Assembly (NCBI RefSeq): GCF_022201045.2 | Contig: NC_068558.1 | Span: 49,269,501 to 49,333,500 of the forward strand | Source of the DNA: Citrus sinensis | Taxonomy: Eukaryota; Streptophyta; Magnoliopsida; Sapindales; Rutaceae | Length of the DNA stretch: 64,000 nucleotides | Reading direction: 5' to 3' | In this document: positions 41,058-51,826 of the stretch, one piece after another | Layout: each line of letters begins with the position of its first letter | Position numbering within the stretch: the stretch's first letter is position 1 | Position numbers and translations under genes: made by a program | The notes under the pieces: generated by a model | The model's database searches: none | What the model was told of the DNA's origin: nothing | The model's input: the letters and a program-made list of their open reading frames with translations, nothing else

Positions 41058-41167
41058 ATCTTAAATGATGTGTCATTTATCAAGTGATTGATAGTTTTTA
41101 ATGAGTTTCGAGCGAATTAATTACATTATCTTACCATTCACTTGATAAATATCACATAATTTAAGAT
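41058..41167. repeat. Foldback: 32-base inverted repeat around a 45-base loop
   Basis: The arm 41058-41090 and the arm 41136-41167 are near-complementary (ATCTTAAATGATGTG pairs with the reverse of CACATAATTTAAGAT; TTATCAAGTGA pairs with TCACTTGATAA). Likely a relic MITE or a hairpin-forming spacer. Confidence 0.7.
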
Positions 41168-41407
41168 AGCACACTGCTCAGTCGATCAAAGTCCCCATTG
41201 ACAGCATCAATTTGGTTACAACAAATTGAGAACAATTGCAATCAGTTGGACCACTACAAAGAACTGTAGTTCTACGTACAAAACGGTCTATACAAGAAAC
41301 TTGGACACGGCCAATAAATGCTCAAAGAAGTAAGAGTTTACATTGCCACAAGTAGTTAGAGCCGTGCCAATCTGCTTGCTTTGTATCTGATTCTCCAAAG
41401 TATGTAG

Positions 41408-42598
41408 CTAATTTCCAGGAACAGAGTGAAGGTGCCCTTGATTGTTGCCGTTCACCTCTGGATGCCCAAGATGAGTTAGCAGCCACTGTCTAGAGTGGTT
41501 AATTGAAGTCTCAGGACTATCTACAGCTTGGGCCATGCTAAATGTAGCTTCCCTCGCATGCTTTCTTCCAAGAGGGTCTTGTAATGGTAACCGACAAACG
41601 GGGCAGGTGGTTTTTTTCCTTAGCCAAATATCAATGCAAGCGAGATGAAAGCTGTGTCCGCACTGGGGCATTATTCTCAGCACTTCTTTATCTTGGTACT
41701 CCCCCAAACATATTGAGCATCTGCAGGACCCAAAATAGCACGTCTCAATCTAAACTTAAAAAAGGGAAAAAAAAAAGGTTATTTGGTTAGGGTATCACTC
41801 GCTCATCTTTCCCACAAAACACAACAAACATACAGAGACATTTTTATTTGACACAACACTCTGCTCAAAAGTGCTATTGCGCACCTGCTTTGCTTACACA
41901 CGCCATCTTTTTAGAGTTTGAAACTTTCAGTTTTCTCAATCTATAGTGGGGATACCAAAGTGAGGAGTAATACTCTATGTTTAAAGTAGGTGATTAAACT
42001 TACTCTGCATCTTCCACAGATTTGAAAGCCTCTTGGTTGAACTTCATAGTGGGGATTGCAGCGACAAGCACAGGTTCAAGGCCATTAATCCGATGCCCTG
42101 GCGCTGGCTGCCAGCAAAATAAAAATTGTTCTTCAAGGTCCCAAATCACAAACAAACCTAAGTAATTAGTAAATGGTAAATAAATACTCCAGTATCACTT
42201 GTGGTATAAGCAGACAGCTATAATTCTTGCGAAGGCAAATCACCGATATGCAGGCAGCAAGGCAAAAAATGAAAGAGCAATCAGACAAAATTAGTGCTAC
42301 TAGTGTCATGCAACAATCGCAACTCCTGTGTGCGTGTTGGCTAAGTATGAAAATGAAACAGAACAAAGGTAGCACAATAGATGAGAACATAAAGTTGGGT
42401 AAGCTGCTCCGCAAGAAAGAGAGAAACAAACAAATATACCTGTTCAAGATCAATTCCAGATTCAATCTCAAACATTGGCCTTGACTCGACCCCTCGAATC
42501 CTTCTACAGATTATTCTTGTACATATGAACACAATAAAAGCCGCACTCATCCCAAATCCGATAACGGTTGTTATCAAATTCATACCTGAACCCCACAT
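41408..42598 (-). CDS. RING-H2 finger protein, ATL58/59-like E3 ubiquitin ligase
   Basis: Three exons: 42598-42440, 42107-42004 and 41720-41408, 191 residues, no frame error. The start is the ATG opening MWGSGMNL; the frame upstream has only a TTG. One membrane helix lies at residues ~8-30 (TVIGFGMSAAFIVFICT), followed by basic residues (RRIRG). The RING-H2 domain (residues ~93-135) runs CSIC, then CGHSFH, then CPVC, with spacing C-x2-C-x15-C-x-H-x2-H-x2-C-x10-C-x2-C. The segment before it (GLEPVLVAAIPTMKF) stands where ATL proteins carry their GLD region. Predicted membrane-anchored E3 ligase; substrates unknown. Confidence 0.9.
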
Positions 42599-45282
42599 CT
42601 GAAACTCCTCCCTTTTTGAACCCAATTGTCAAAAGTATGAAGACTTACAAACATATGAAACAACGGCGAGTTTCTTCAAGACTCTTGAAGTAATGAAAAG
42701 ATTTTCAATGCAGATTAAGATATAAAATTATGCATAAGGAATCCCAACAGCTTTGGGTGGACTCAAAGTTAATACTAAGAGACATGAGAGGAGACTTGTA
42801 GAAATTAAGACGCGGACGCTCATTGTCTTAGTGGATTTTTTTTTAATATTATTATTATCATTGTTATTAATAATTATCGAAACGAATATCGTTGTTATGT
42901 TATTTGTTTAATTTTTTCGAATGCGGTCTACATTTAACGTGGACCCACTGGATTTAAAAAGGGTTGAAACTCGGTGGACACTGCTTTCTGAAATTCCATT
43001 TTTCTCTTCTAATATCTTTGGGTTAAAATAAATGGTCAAAAATTAAATTTTAAATTTTAATATCATAATTAAGGGTTCAGTTATGGTACAACTGTGGTAT
43101 TATACCATAGCTGTACTTAATTATTGAATCCAACTATAGTACATGTGTGCAACTGAATTTAATGGTTAAGTACAATTGTAGTATGGTATCATAGTTGCAC
43201 CATAATTAAGTCCCATAATCAAACTTTTTTTTAATTTTATTTACAATCAGATTAATTTTTTGAAACTAAAATTTTAAAATAAAGAGAAATTAGAAGAAAA
43301 AAAATCAAGAAGAAAATGCTAATCCTTAAATATCTGTTGGTTCAGATTGAGGCGCGCAGCCAGTTATGGCGGCAAGTTTGTCAACGGTAAAAGAATAAAA
43401 ATTAGAGAAAAGAGATGAAAGTGGATTCTGACTGAATTAAGGCGCATTTTGAAGGGCAGCGAATCCCAGGTCCAGGGGTGGTGTTTTGTTGAGTGCTTTT
43501 GGATAAGGCTCAGTCTTCGGGTCCAATAATTGGGGTTTTTGTTTGTTTTTAATTTTCTTATCTGGATTACTTTCTTTTATTCCCCTAATTTGCTTTTATG
43601 GTAATCTTAGCGCGCAGACGTATCCCAATGGAAAGCTGGCGTTTAATGATTTGGCATCCTTCAAGCATGAATCATGCTTTCACAATTCAAGAGTTTTGTC
43701 CAGGCCAAAATGGATTCTCTTTATTTATTTATTTTTAAATATTATTATTATTATTTTCAGTCCACCACCACACAAGTTAACTTGCGTACTTTTGCGGAAG
43801 ATGAAAAAGTGCTTGCAACTTTTGAAGTGGTACCTGTTCCGTGATATTAAGAAAAACATAGGGGTTTCTCCCACAAAAAAAAAGGGTAAGACATAGGGGC
43901 CGTGGAGCTTTGATTAAATTAAAATCTCCCACAATTTGCTTACCATATAAACTTGAGAACAGATAATAACACCAATGAGGAATGAGGGCATGCTTAGGTA
44001 TATTGACATGGACTGTTCCATTGCCAAAGTGAACTACTCGAAAAGGGAAGCAAGAACATATAAACAGAATATAGAACAAAAAATGAGAAGGAAAAGAAAA
44101 GCAAAAATGAGAAATTAGTTGCCCTCTAGTCAAGCCATGGTTTGCCGAATTTGAGCATGAAAGTTTTTAAATAGTTGACTTAAAGCAGAACCTTAAAAAC
44201 CCCTGAGGTTGGTAAAGGAGGTATCCCACTTTATGTATGATATTGGGGGTCCAACTTGATGATTATGCTGATGTAGTTGAAGAAATTAAAAGGTAAAAAT
44301 GCTGAACACGCGGTTTCACTTCCAAAGTATCCTTTTGAATTCATGCCGTATATGTGAGGATAAGGCGAAAAGAAAGACTAACTGATCCGAGAAAAAGAAC
44401 AGTGTTTTGGCCATCTTTTGAGTTTTCGCTGCAAAGGCTCCTCTACAACAAAATGCTCAACACACAAAAAAAACAAACCCTATTATATACCAGGCGACAT
44501 AATTTGCATTCATCATGAACATTAATCTCAAGCTAGTCAAGACTGACATAGGTCTCAAACGACCTTCCAAGCCATTTAAGAGCATATGAATAGTTGATAG
44601 AAAGCTAATTCCCAAACCGTGCAATGACTGTTATCTCTGTAATCCCCACCCCAATCAGTCAACTTAAGTCCTACATGAACATTAATGTGCCCCCCCACAA
44701 GACATAAAGTGCCATTCCATGAGGAAGATAACATATATTAGATATAAAAATAAAGTAAACTTATGTCACCATCTAAGCAGTCCAAGACAGAATTTTCGGC
44801 TATGAAAACTTGACACCTCTAGCATTGGCTGATAGAATAAAGAACTGGAGAACCAAAGGAAAATAGCCAACTTATTGAGACTCAAGTTTGCATGTGATTT
44901 CAATTTAAGCAGACAAAAATATCTGGAAGTAACACTATACTAAAATGGCAGTTTCCATGGACATTCGCTGAAGCTACTTGCGCAAAGACATTAATTCTCC
45001 TCTACCCATCAGAATCACAAGTTCACATCTTATTGCTTAGATATTTCAAGAAAGTGGCAAGAGCAAGCATACAGAAGAAGCCTGAGACAGTGACATCACT
45101 AAACAAGAAAGCAAATCAGATTACACCATTCAAAAATTTATTACAACAGACTGAAATATGCTAAGATACAATTGGTAGGAACAGCAACCAACCACCACAC
45201 AGTGAAATACGATTATGAAAAGGACATTGTAAATGGAAAGAACAAAATCCCAAGAAACATCAGAACAACTCAAATACGCCAC
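42599..45282. other. RING-gene promoter, spacer and EG16 3' flank
   Basis: The RING-gene leader lies just above 42598. A foldback MITE is at 43073-43214. From about 43340 to 45120 I find no gene; the final ~160 bases are likely the 3' UTR of the endoglucanase. Confidence 0.5.
43073..43214. mobile_element. Foldback MITE (142 bp)
   Basis: Almost the whole element is one long imperfect hairpin with ~58-base arms starting GGG and ending CCC (left TTATGGTACAACTGTGGTAT, right reverse-complemented TTATGGTGCAACTATGATAC). Flanks ATAATTAA (43065-43072) and ATAATCAA (43215-43222) match 7 of 8, a plausible target duplication. The family (hAT or Mutator-like) is undecided. Confidence 0.7.
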
Positions 45283-46080
45283 TCACCAATCAGAATCACA
45301 AGGGCACTCCACCGCAGTGGCAACAGGGCACATGAATGTCTTGGTAGAGGCAAACATAAGGTGCATCACAGCCCACGTAGGGCCCACACCACCTGGCCTT
45401 ATCAATGTGGCTAGCATCCCAAACTGAAGCATACAAAAACATTGGTTTATTGGGAAACCCCATCACCCTCGTTCCTCTCAGCTCTCCTCACCACCTTCCC
45501 ATCAATCAACCACTGGATCAAATCTGGACCCCACTTGATCACGTACTCATGAAATCCTTCAGAACAATCGAACCCCAGATCATGAATCTCCTCTCTATTC
45601 CCGGTTCCTAGAATACAAATTTACAATTACATTTACATTGAATAATAAAATTACGAATCCAGATGGACAAAAATGTAAAGAGTTGATGGGTATGATATGT
45701 AAGGTAGGTTACGCTCGTAGGCTTATAAATAAATGAATATACCTGTAGTGTAATAATTGGTTTGAACGAAAGTCTTGTCCCTTGCCCAGGAATTTCAAAG
45801 TCGATTTCGTCTTGGGATTTGTCGCCTTCTAGAGAAGAAAGGTAGATGTTGACGTTGAGGCCACTAGTGTTGCCTTTGGGGCACTGGATCAGGGAGCTGA
45901 AGGTGCCGTAGAGGAAGCGAGTGGTTGGAGCGCCACCTGGCTCCGCCGCGGTGATCGAAGGTGAGTGTGATCGAATTGGAGTCCTGCGCCAGTGAGTGCA
46001 TGCTTCCGGGGTGTAATCTATGGCGATTTCTCTTTATGGGTTCAGTTTTGATGGAGACTCTGGCCAACTGGATCCGCCAT
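45283..46080 (-). CDS. EG16: GH16 endoglucanase, EG16 type (frameshifted as given)
   Basis: Plant EG16 enzymes are compact GH16 beta-glucanases that cut mixed-linkage glucan and xyloglucan and are close to the ancestor of XTHs. Two exons: about 46080-45743 and 45607-45283. Readable blocks: IDYTPEACTH, SNSITLTFDHRGGARWRS, the catalytic motif QDEIDFE (nucleophile and acid/base glutamates), then HDLGFDCSEGFHEYVIKWGP, LIQWLIDGKVVRRAER, FLYASVWDASHIDKARWCGP and YVGCDAPYVCLY. Five or more one-base shifts (near 45990, 45930, 45785, 45775, 45465 and 45330) break the frame, mostly in G, A or C runs. No signal peptide is seen. The start is uncertain; the ATG at 46080 is the best candidate. Confidence 0.8.
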
Positions 46081-47950
46081 TTCAAGTTCAAGGGTCACGA
46101 CAGAATTGCTGCTTACCGATTTCAATTTACGGAAGAAAGAAAGTGAAGTCAACTGAAGGAGAAACCAGACTTTTTACAGTGAGCCCACTGCTCCTAAGCA
46201 TTTCTAAAAACGATTCACGGGCCTTGCCTATCCACCATCTAATCATAACGAACAACCTTTTTGAATTTCAAAACTTTCTTATTCACTAATTAAGAAAACC
46301 TTTTCCCTAATGCCTACACTCTAACCTGCACTCAAAATAATAAATTAGAGTGAGGTTGCTATTGTTTTTTAAATAATATTTTTAAATTTATTTTATAATA
46401 TAAGAATAAATAATTTTTGGTGAATTTGAAATTGCGCTTCATTGAGTTTTTAAAAATGATGTATACAAATGAATTGGCAAAATTATATATTGATTGTTTA
46501 TTTGAATATTTAAAGACAATATAAAAGAATGTTAAAATAAAATCTTTTTCAATATCCAATTAGTTTAGATCCTCTTTCATTATTATTATTATTATTATTA
46601 ATTTATCAAATAACATAAACAAATAAATAGTTATAAAATGGCATAATTTATAATTTAATTAATTGGATGATACACATAAATTATAGAGGATATATAATTA
46701 TAGTCATATTTGTTAAAATATTAATTATTATTGTCATTAAAAATTAAAATAACATTCGCTACTATTTTTTAAAATTTATTAGCATATTATAAGAAAATAA
46801 GTTAAATTATACCATAAATAAATAATATTAATAAAGTGAGATGTGGGACCCGTACAACATTGCTCAAAGTTGTAGTTTTAGACCTTTTTGGGGCTCAAGG
46901 ACCCACATAGCACGGTTGCAGGTATAGCACGTGTCGTACACCTACAACACAGTACGAAAATGTTTTGGTAAGTCAAGTGGTACGGCATGGTAAGCACGCG
47001 AGGTCGATTGTGCTGGAAATTTTAGACACATGAGCTTTAAAAGAAAAATATAGTTAGAGATTGGTTAGAATATAGTATGTGAAAATATTTGTAAATAATA
47101 TTATATTTTTTATTATTATTAAATATACACTTGAGCTTTGAACTTTTAATTCTATTGAATTTAAATAAAAGCATATAAATCTATAAAAAATATATGAGCT
47201 TAAAAAAAAGTATGCCAATAGTTTAGCATGCTCTTTTAATTTTTTTTTTTAAAAGAAAAAAGCATGTTTGTGTCTTTTCTTAGGCATGACATGGCACGTG
47301 TGCCAAGCTAGTCTAAGCAAAAAAAGGAAAAAAAAAATTAAGCACAACACAGATTACATGATAAACACGACATAACATAAGTACAAGTTCGCATGAGTCT
47401 TTTTTTGATGAGTCAGGACTGTAATTAAAAGGTTTGTTGGCCATTTCTACTTTTCTTTATTCAAGTGTAAATTAAAATGGTTTCATTTTTGTTAGAAAAT
47501 AGAAACTAATTATGGTTAGTCCTAACCGAAATGTAATTTTCTTATTTTATTTTCTTAATGAGAAATAACAAATGTAAACAATAACAAACGCACCCTTAAA
47601 TTCTAAGATTCAAAAAGATAAAATTTATGTTCTAAACAGCAAATATTTAATAGTAAAAATAATACTAACCATATTTATATTGAAACCGATGTTCAAATAT
47701 CTATATATGAAATGACGTAAAAATATGACATTAGTTACTGAATAGAATAATATAAAGGCTAACAATAAAACTGAGGAAAGGATAAACTTCTCCCTTCAGT
47801 TAGACCACACTAACCGTGACACCAAAAGCAGTCCATGTCTACAGACTGAGCACGTCAGCACAACGTTGGTCTGGAAACTGGCCAATGAAAACCGAACACA
47901 CCACACAGAGGCAACCCACTAACGAATGTCTGTGACTGCGAGACTGAGAG
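46081..47950. other. Spacer with possible degenerate transposon
   Basis: AT-rich with a (TTA)n run near 46580-46602. Between about 46850 and 47430 there are repeated tracts rich in CACG/GTGC words (for example GGCACGTGTGCC at 47291-47302) around an AT core, as in some hAT-type relics, but I cannot find matching ends or a target duplication. The right end contains the promoter of the next gene. Confidence 0.4.
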
Positions 47951-50141
47951 ATGATGGCAACAACACACGTGGGATTCCTCTCTTTCGGCTCTTTTCTTCC
48001 TCTTCCTTCTCGAATCTCCTTCAGCAAACGCAGAACATTTGCCAGTAAGTAACTATTAACAAGTTCATTTACAGGCTGCAAAATTTGTTGGTTTCGCTGT
48101 TTTTGTTATCATCTTTAGATGCTGATTTTAGCTACTGTAGTTTCCGATTTATGGGTTTTAAGCACTAACACTCGACTTGATTGTTTATTTAAGATTAGTC
48201 ATTTGTGTCGGCAAAATTCTGTTAAAAGGGAATGATGCTACTCAAGTTTTTGATATATGACAGTGGCAGCATTGAGTGATGACCCTATCCGTGAATGGAT
48301 TCTTTCTGAAGGAAAGGCTACCCATATTACAAAGATTTGTCCTGTTGGTGGTGGTTGCATTAATCTTGCTAGTCGTTATGGCACAGATGCTGGTTCTTTC
48401 TTTGTTAAAACTAACAGGTAGTAGTGAATGTAACGCTCTTAATGAATTGAATACTCAATGTCGTTGCTGAATGGTAAGCTACTGGTTAAAGGAGTTACAA
48501 GATTTTATGATGTTGAAATGACGAATCAGGAGCATTGGACCATCTATGTTTGAGGGAGAGGCTCTTGGTCTCGGTGCTATGTATGAAACGAGAACAATTC
48601 GAGTACCTAGGCCATTTAAGGTTAGGAAGTCTCAGTTTATCTTAATACGGAGCAACTCTGTTTTGGACTCAGTGACGAATTTAGTGTCATTGGGACAAAA
48701 CTAAGTGTAATTATTGTTGAGTATTTTATGGTTGGAGCTCTACCAACTGGGGATCATATATCATTATGGAATTCATTTGAGTTTGGTTCTTCTAGAGGCA
48801 ATCAGGTGAGGCTGGGAAGTTTTAAACATTGTAATAGAGCAAATACCATATTTGCTTTGTGATATCCAAACTGTTGATTGCTCTCAGTCTGTATTCGGGA
48901 AGAAGCTTGCTGAAAATGCATAAAGCTGGGAAGTCCGGTAAAGGTTATGTTTGATGTTGATAATACCATTGAAAGGTATGGTCCTTATGCCCATGGTCAT
49001 TTCTAATATATATATATATATATAATAGTTAAGTGTTCATCCATATTGTTTGTGTCTTTTAGCGGAATCTTGCCCCATATTTGCCATTTAGTTATGGTGT
49101 TTCAAGAGTTCAAGACAGTGACTAAATTTGATAACTGTTCAATTCTCACTAATTGATCTACATGGTCTTTTTAGTACCCTCCCCCAGATAAACAAATGGA
49201 CATCCAATTGGATTGAGTTTATATGCAGAGCATAGATTAGGTTACCAGCTTAAGTTAGCATTAGACCAGTATGGCGATTCAACTATTACCAATAGAGGTA
49301 ATTGATTTCGTGACATTGCTTTCCTTTTAGGGCACTTTCTACCCATAGGGGTAACCATTCTTACTATTTAGTTAAAATAATGCTTATCTCAATCATTGTT
49401 AACAGGACACAGACTGATGAAGAACTTGCACCTCTCTTTGAAGGGGTCAATGTAGAGCCATGCTTGCTGCATGGAGACCTGCTGGAGTGGGAATATCAGC
49501 TCTGACAAAAATGGCGAGCCCGTCATACTTGACCCAGCATGTTACTGTAAGTCTGGAGAAATCTTTACTGTTACAGGCATTCATTGAATCACTCAAGTGC
49601 TGACAGCATGAGCTCATAAGTTACTGATTTCTCTATATTTGTTGGTTATCTTCTTCTATAGACGGACATAATGAGGCTGAATTTGAATGTCGTGGTGTGC
49701 TGGTTTTGGCGGATCATTCTACAATTCTTATTTTGAGGTATCATTGATTCCAAACAAATAAGTTGCGGACATGATGAATGCACTAATTAGCACCGTATAT
49801 ATGATCTTTTACAAGGCCAGATTGGTATTGTTGTGACAGTCTTTCTTTCATTTGTTGTTTCTTTTCCCTGAGTTTTCCATCCACAGCCTACAAACATTTG
49901 CGTTTTAGTCGCGTTGGGTTTGTCTTCCCCAGTATCCTCACTTGTGCTTTTTTTATAACAGGTCATGCCTCACTTGTGCTTTTTTTATACCAAGGTCATG
50001 CCGAAACAAACAGGCTTTGAAAAAAAGAGGATCTTTACATGTTGTATCATTACTTGAATCATTACAATCTCTTTGGTTCTGGCTACCGTTCATCCGCCCT
50101 GTCAATAATAGATGGACTATCTTCGAATGTTGAAAGTGTAG
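47951..50141 (+). CDS. FN3K: Fructosamine-3-kinase-like protein, plastid-targeted (frameshifted as given)
   Basis: FN3K-family kinases phosphorylate ketosamines on glycated proteins and so start their repair. Nine exons: 47951-48044, 48264-48417, 48530-48620, ~48731-48805, 48888-48975, 49175-49297, 49406-49546, 49662-49737 and ~50001-50141. The N-terminus is a Ser/Arg-rich transit-peptide-like leader. Blocks: [57 protein letters not shown], the kinase-like catalytic part LLHGDL with downstream ILDPACYYGHNEAEF, and the C-terminal [19 protein letters not shown]. Exons 1-3 are clean; later exons carry +1/-1 shifts (near 48750, 48772, 48914, 49215, 49285, 49482, 49688, 50028 and 50113). The acceptor of exon 4 lacks an obvious AG, and the acceptor of exon 9 is duplicated. 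In Arabidopsis At3g61080 is next to PEX11E. Confidence 0.82.
49936..50000 (+). repeat. 32/33-base tandem duplication over the exon 9 acceptor
   Basis: Two adjacent copies (49936-49967 and 49968-50000) begin CCTCACTTGTGC, continue through a T run, and end in ACAGGTCATG or CCAAGGTCATG. Each contains a polypyrimidine tract and an AG followed by GTCATG, so each could serve as a 3' splice site. Confidence 0.85.
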
Positions 50142-50936
50142 GCGTTGGTTATAAATGAACTTTGTTGGATTAAAGTATGCATGTATATTTTATACAGGCT
50201 GAACCTCTGTTTGTATATGCTACTAGCCGGCCAGAGCTATGTAAAAATTATTTACTGTGGCTGATTTTGAACAATTTTGCAATCCAGATTTCAGAGAAAC
50301 GCTGCTTCAAGAAATGAATCGCATTGGGAGACTCGACAAGGGCTTGTTTCATTCTTGCAATGCTTCAAAAAAGAAAATGAATTATAATTTTTAATTTTTA
50401 ATTTATATAAAAATATAGAAAATCGTTTTTTATAAGTGGCATATAAATAAATAATGAAAAAAGAAAAGGTGTTCAAGGCTTCTTGATTGAACTACCTTCC
50501 CAAGCCACAGGTTAGCACAACTCAACAGTAACAAGGTAGTGCCGCTTAGACAACATTAGAATCCAAATCTCAGTTGGCTCTTCGGAATCTACAGACTCAT
50601 GTCATAACCCGATAACAGCACAAATACGAGGAGAAGAATCAAAGAATATAAAATTCCTGGAAAGAATGACATGAACGCGGACCGAAAGCAAGACAGAGGC
50701 ATTGCCGCCGGTAAACCGACACAGAGCTGTTACTGTCACTTGAACGGGCAAACCTAATGGCCAAACAATTGCCGGCACCACTGACCCGACCACCGTATGC
50801 AAATTTACTCTTACCTCCAACAAGCCAATCCGTAATCTTTCTTTCTTTTCTATCCACTACTCAATTGCCTACACAAGCCACTGAAAATGAAAACTCCCTT
50901 TCTTCTTCTGCACTCGCGGCGACGGCGACTGCTACC
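50142..50936. other. Spacer after FN3K and leader of the small gene
   Basis: 3' UTR of the kinase gene, then an AT-rich patch (50380-50470), then a C- and T-rich leader from about 50750 that runs into the ATG at 50937. No other coding signal. Confidence 0.5.
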
Positions 50937-51214
50937 ATGGAAGTGGGTGATCACGAAGAAGAAGACAACTCCAAGACTACAATCGACAGGATCGAGGGAG
51001 ATGAGAAATTGTTTTATCAGAATCAAGAGGGCCAAGCGCCCGCTTTCTCCGTCTTCTATGGCGGCGGCTGAGGAAAATCGTTTGTATGAAGACGGCTTTC
51101 TTGGGGATCAAATGCTTATGGATTTGATCCTAATGGGACTAAGTTGAGAGCTCTGGATCTTGTGTATCAGTTTCATGGCTGAGCTGAGAGTTGCAGAAGA
51201 AATGCGCGAACACT
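50937..51214 (+). CDS. Small acidic protein of unknown function (frameshifted as given)
   Basis: The ATG at 50937 has a strong context (ACCATGG). The first 44 codons read MEVGDHEEEDNSKTTID ... DEKLFYQNQEGQAPAFSVFY and then hit TGA at 51069. One base away the frame goes on with AEENRLYEDGFLGDQMLM, then FDPNGTKLRALDLVYQFHG, and finally LRVAEEMREH with a stop at 51212-51214, after two further one-base shifts. Joined, it would be about 92 residues without signal peptide or membrane helix. I do not recognise a named family. Its place between ARM/PEX11 and PFC1 corresponds to that of At1g01840 in Arabidopsis. A real 44-residue product is possible but less likely. Confidence 0.55.
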
Positions 51215-51826
51215 AGTGCCTTTGACGGCAATATAATATACTTATTGCCTTTTCAATTTAAGATTTCCGGGGTGTTTTCTTTTTCTTTCTCTATCAATTA
51301 TAAGTTTGTTGTTGTGTTTATTTATTTTATTTTACAACATTCAGACAGATAATATTAATTATTACAAACATGTTAATCACCAAAGATTCATCTTCTTCTC
51401 GTTCTCAAACCCCATTTGCATTTTACATTTTGATAAATTCTCGTTCGTCCTGAAATGCTAAATGCATTCGGAAAACTAACACAAATAAATGTTTATTCTA
51501 AGTTCATACATTGGGCTATCAAAGTTGCTTCCTCAAATACCTCTAAAGTTGTAAGATTAATTATCACTGTACAGTTTGCCTTATTACACAGCTCTTACAA
51601 TGCACCTCCATCCTGTGGTGAACTCTCAAAGTTGGTAATGGAGAAAGGAGAAGAACCTAGACCTGCATTTTTTTTAAAGAGAACCATTGCCGACTGCCGT
51701 AACTAATCAGATTGTGCTCCATAAATAATGTATATTCCGTTGACGGTAATGTGATTGGAAATTTGTAATCTGCAGCAGCCTGTACAAGGTAGAGAGTCTA
51801 AGGTGTCTGTATACTTTGAACAAACA
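51215..51826. other. Convergent 3' flanks of the small gene and PFC1
   Basis: Probably the two 3' UTRs. A frame at 51455-51706 shows no family resemblance. Confidence 0.5.

Larger units (their letters stand above)
38064..41407. other. ERF promoter and spacer
   Basis: The first ~500 bases should be the ERF promoter. The rest is AT-rich spacer with one foldback (41058-41167). The 3' UTR of the RING gene lies at the right edge. No other coding signal. Confidence 0.55.

Noticed and set aside
46850-47430. Possible hAT-type element with CACG/GTGC-rich ends
   Set aside because: I could not find matching terminal repeats or a target-site duplication, so it is only mentioned in the spacer entry.
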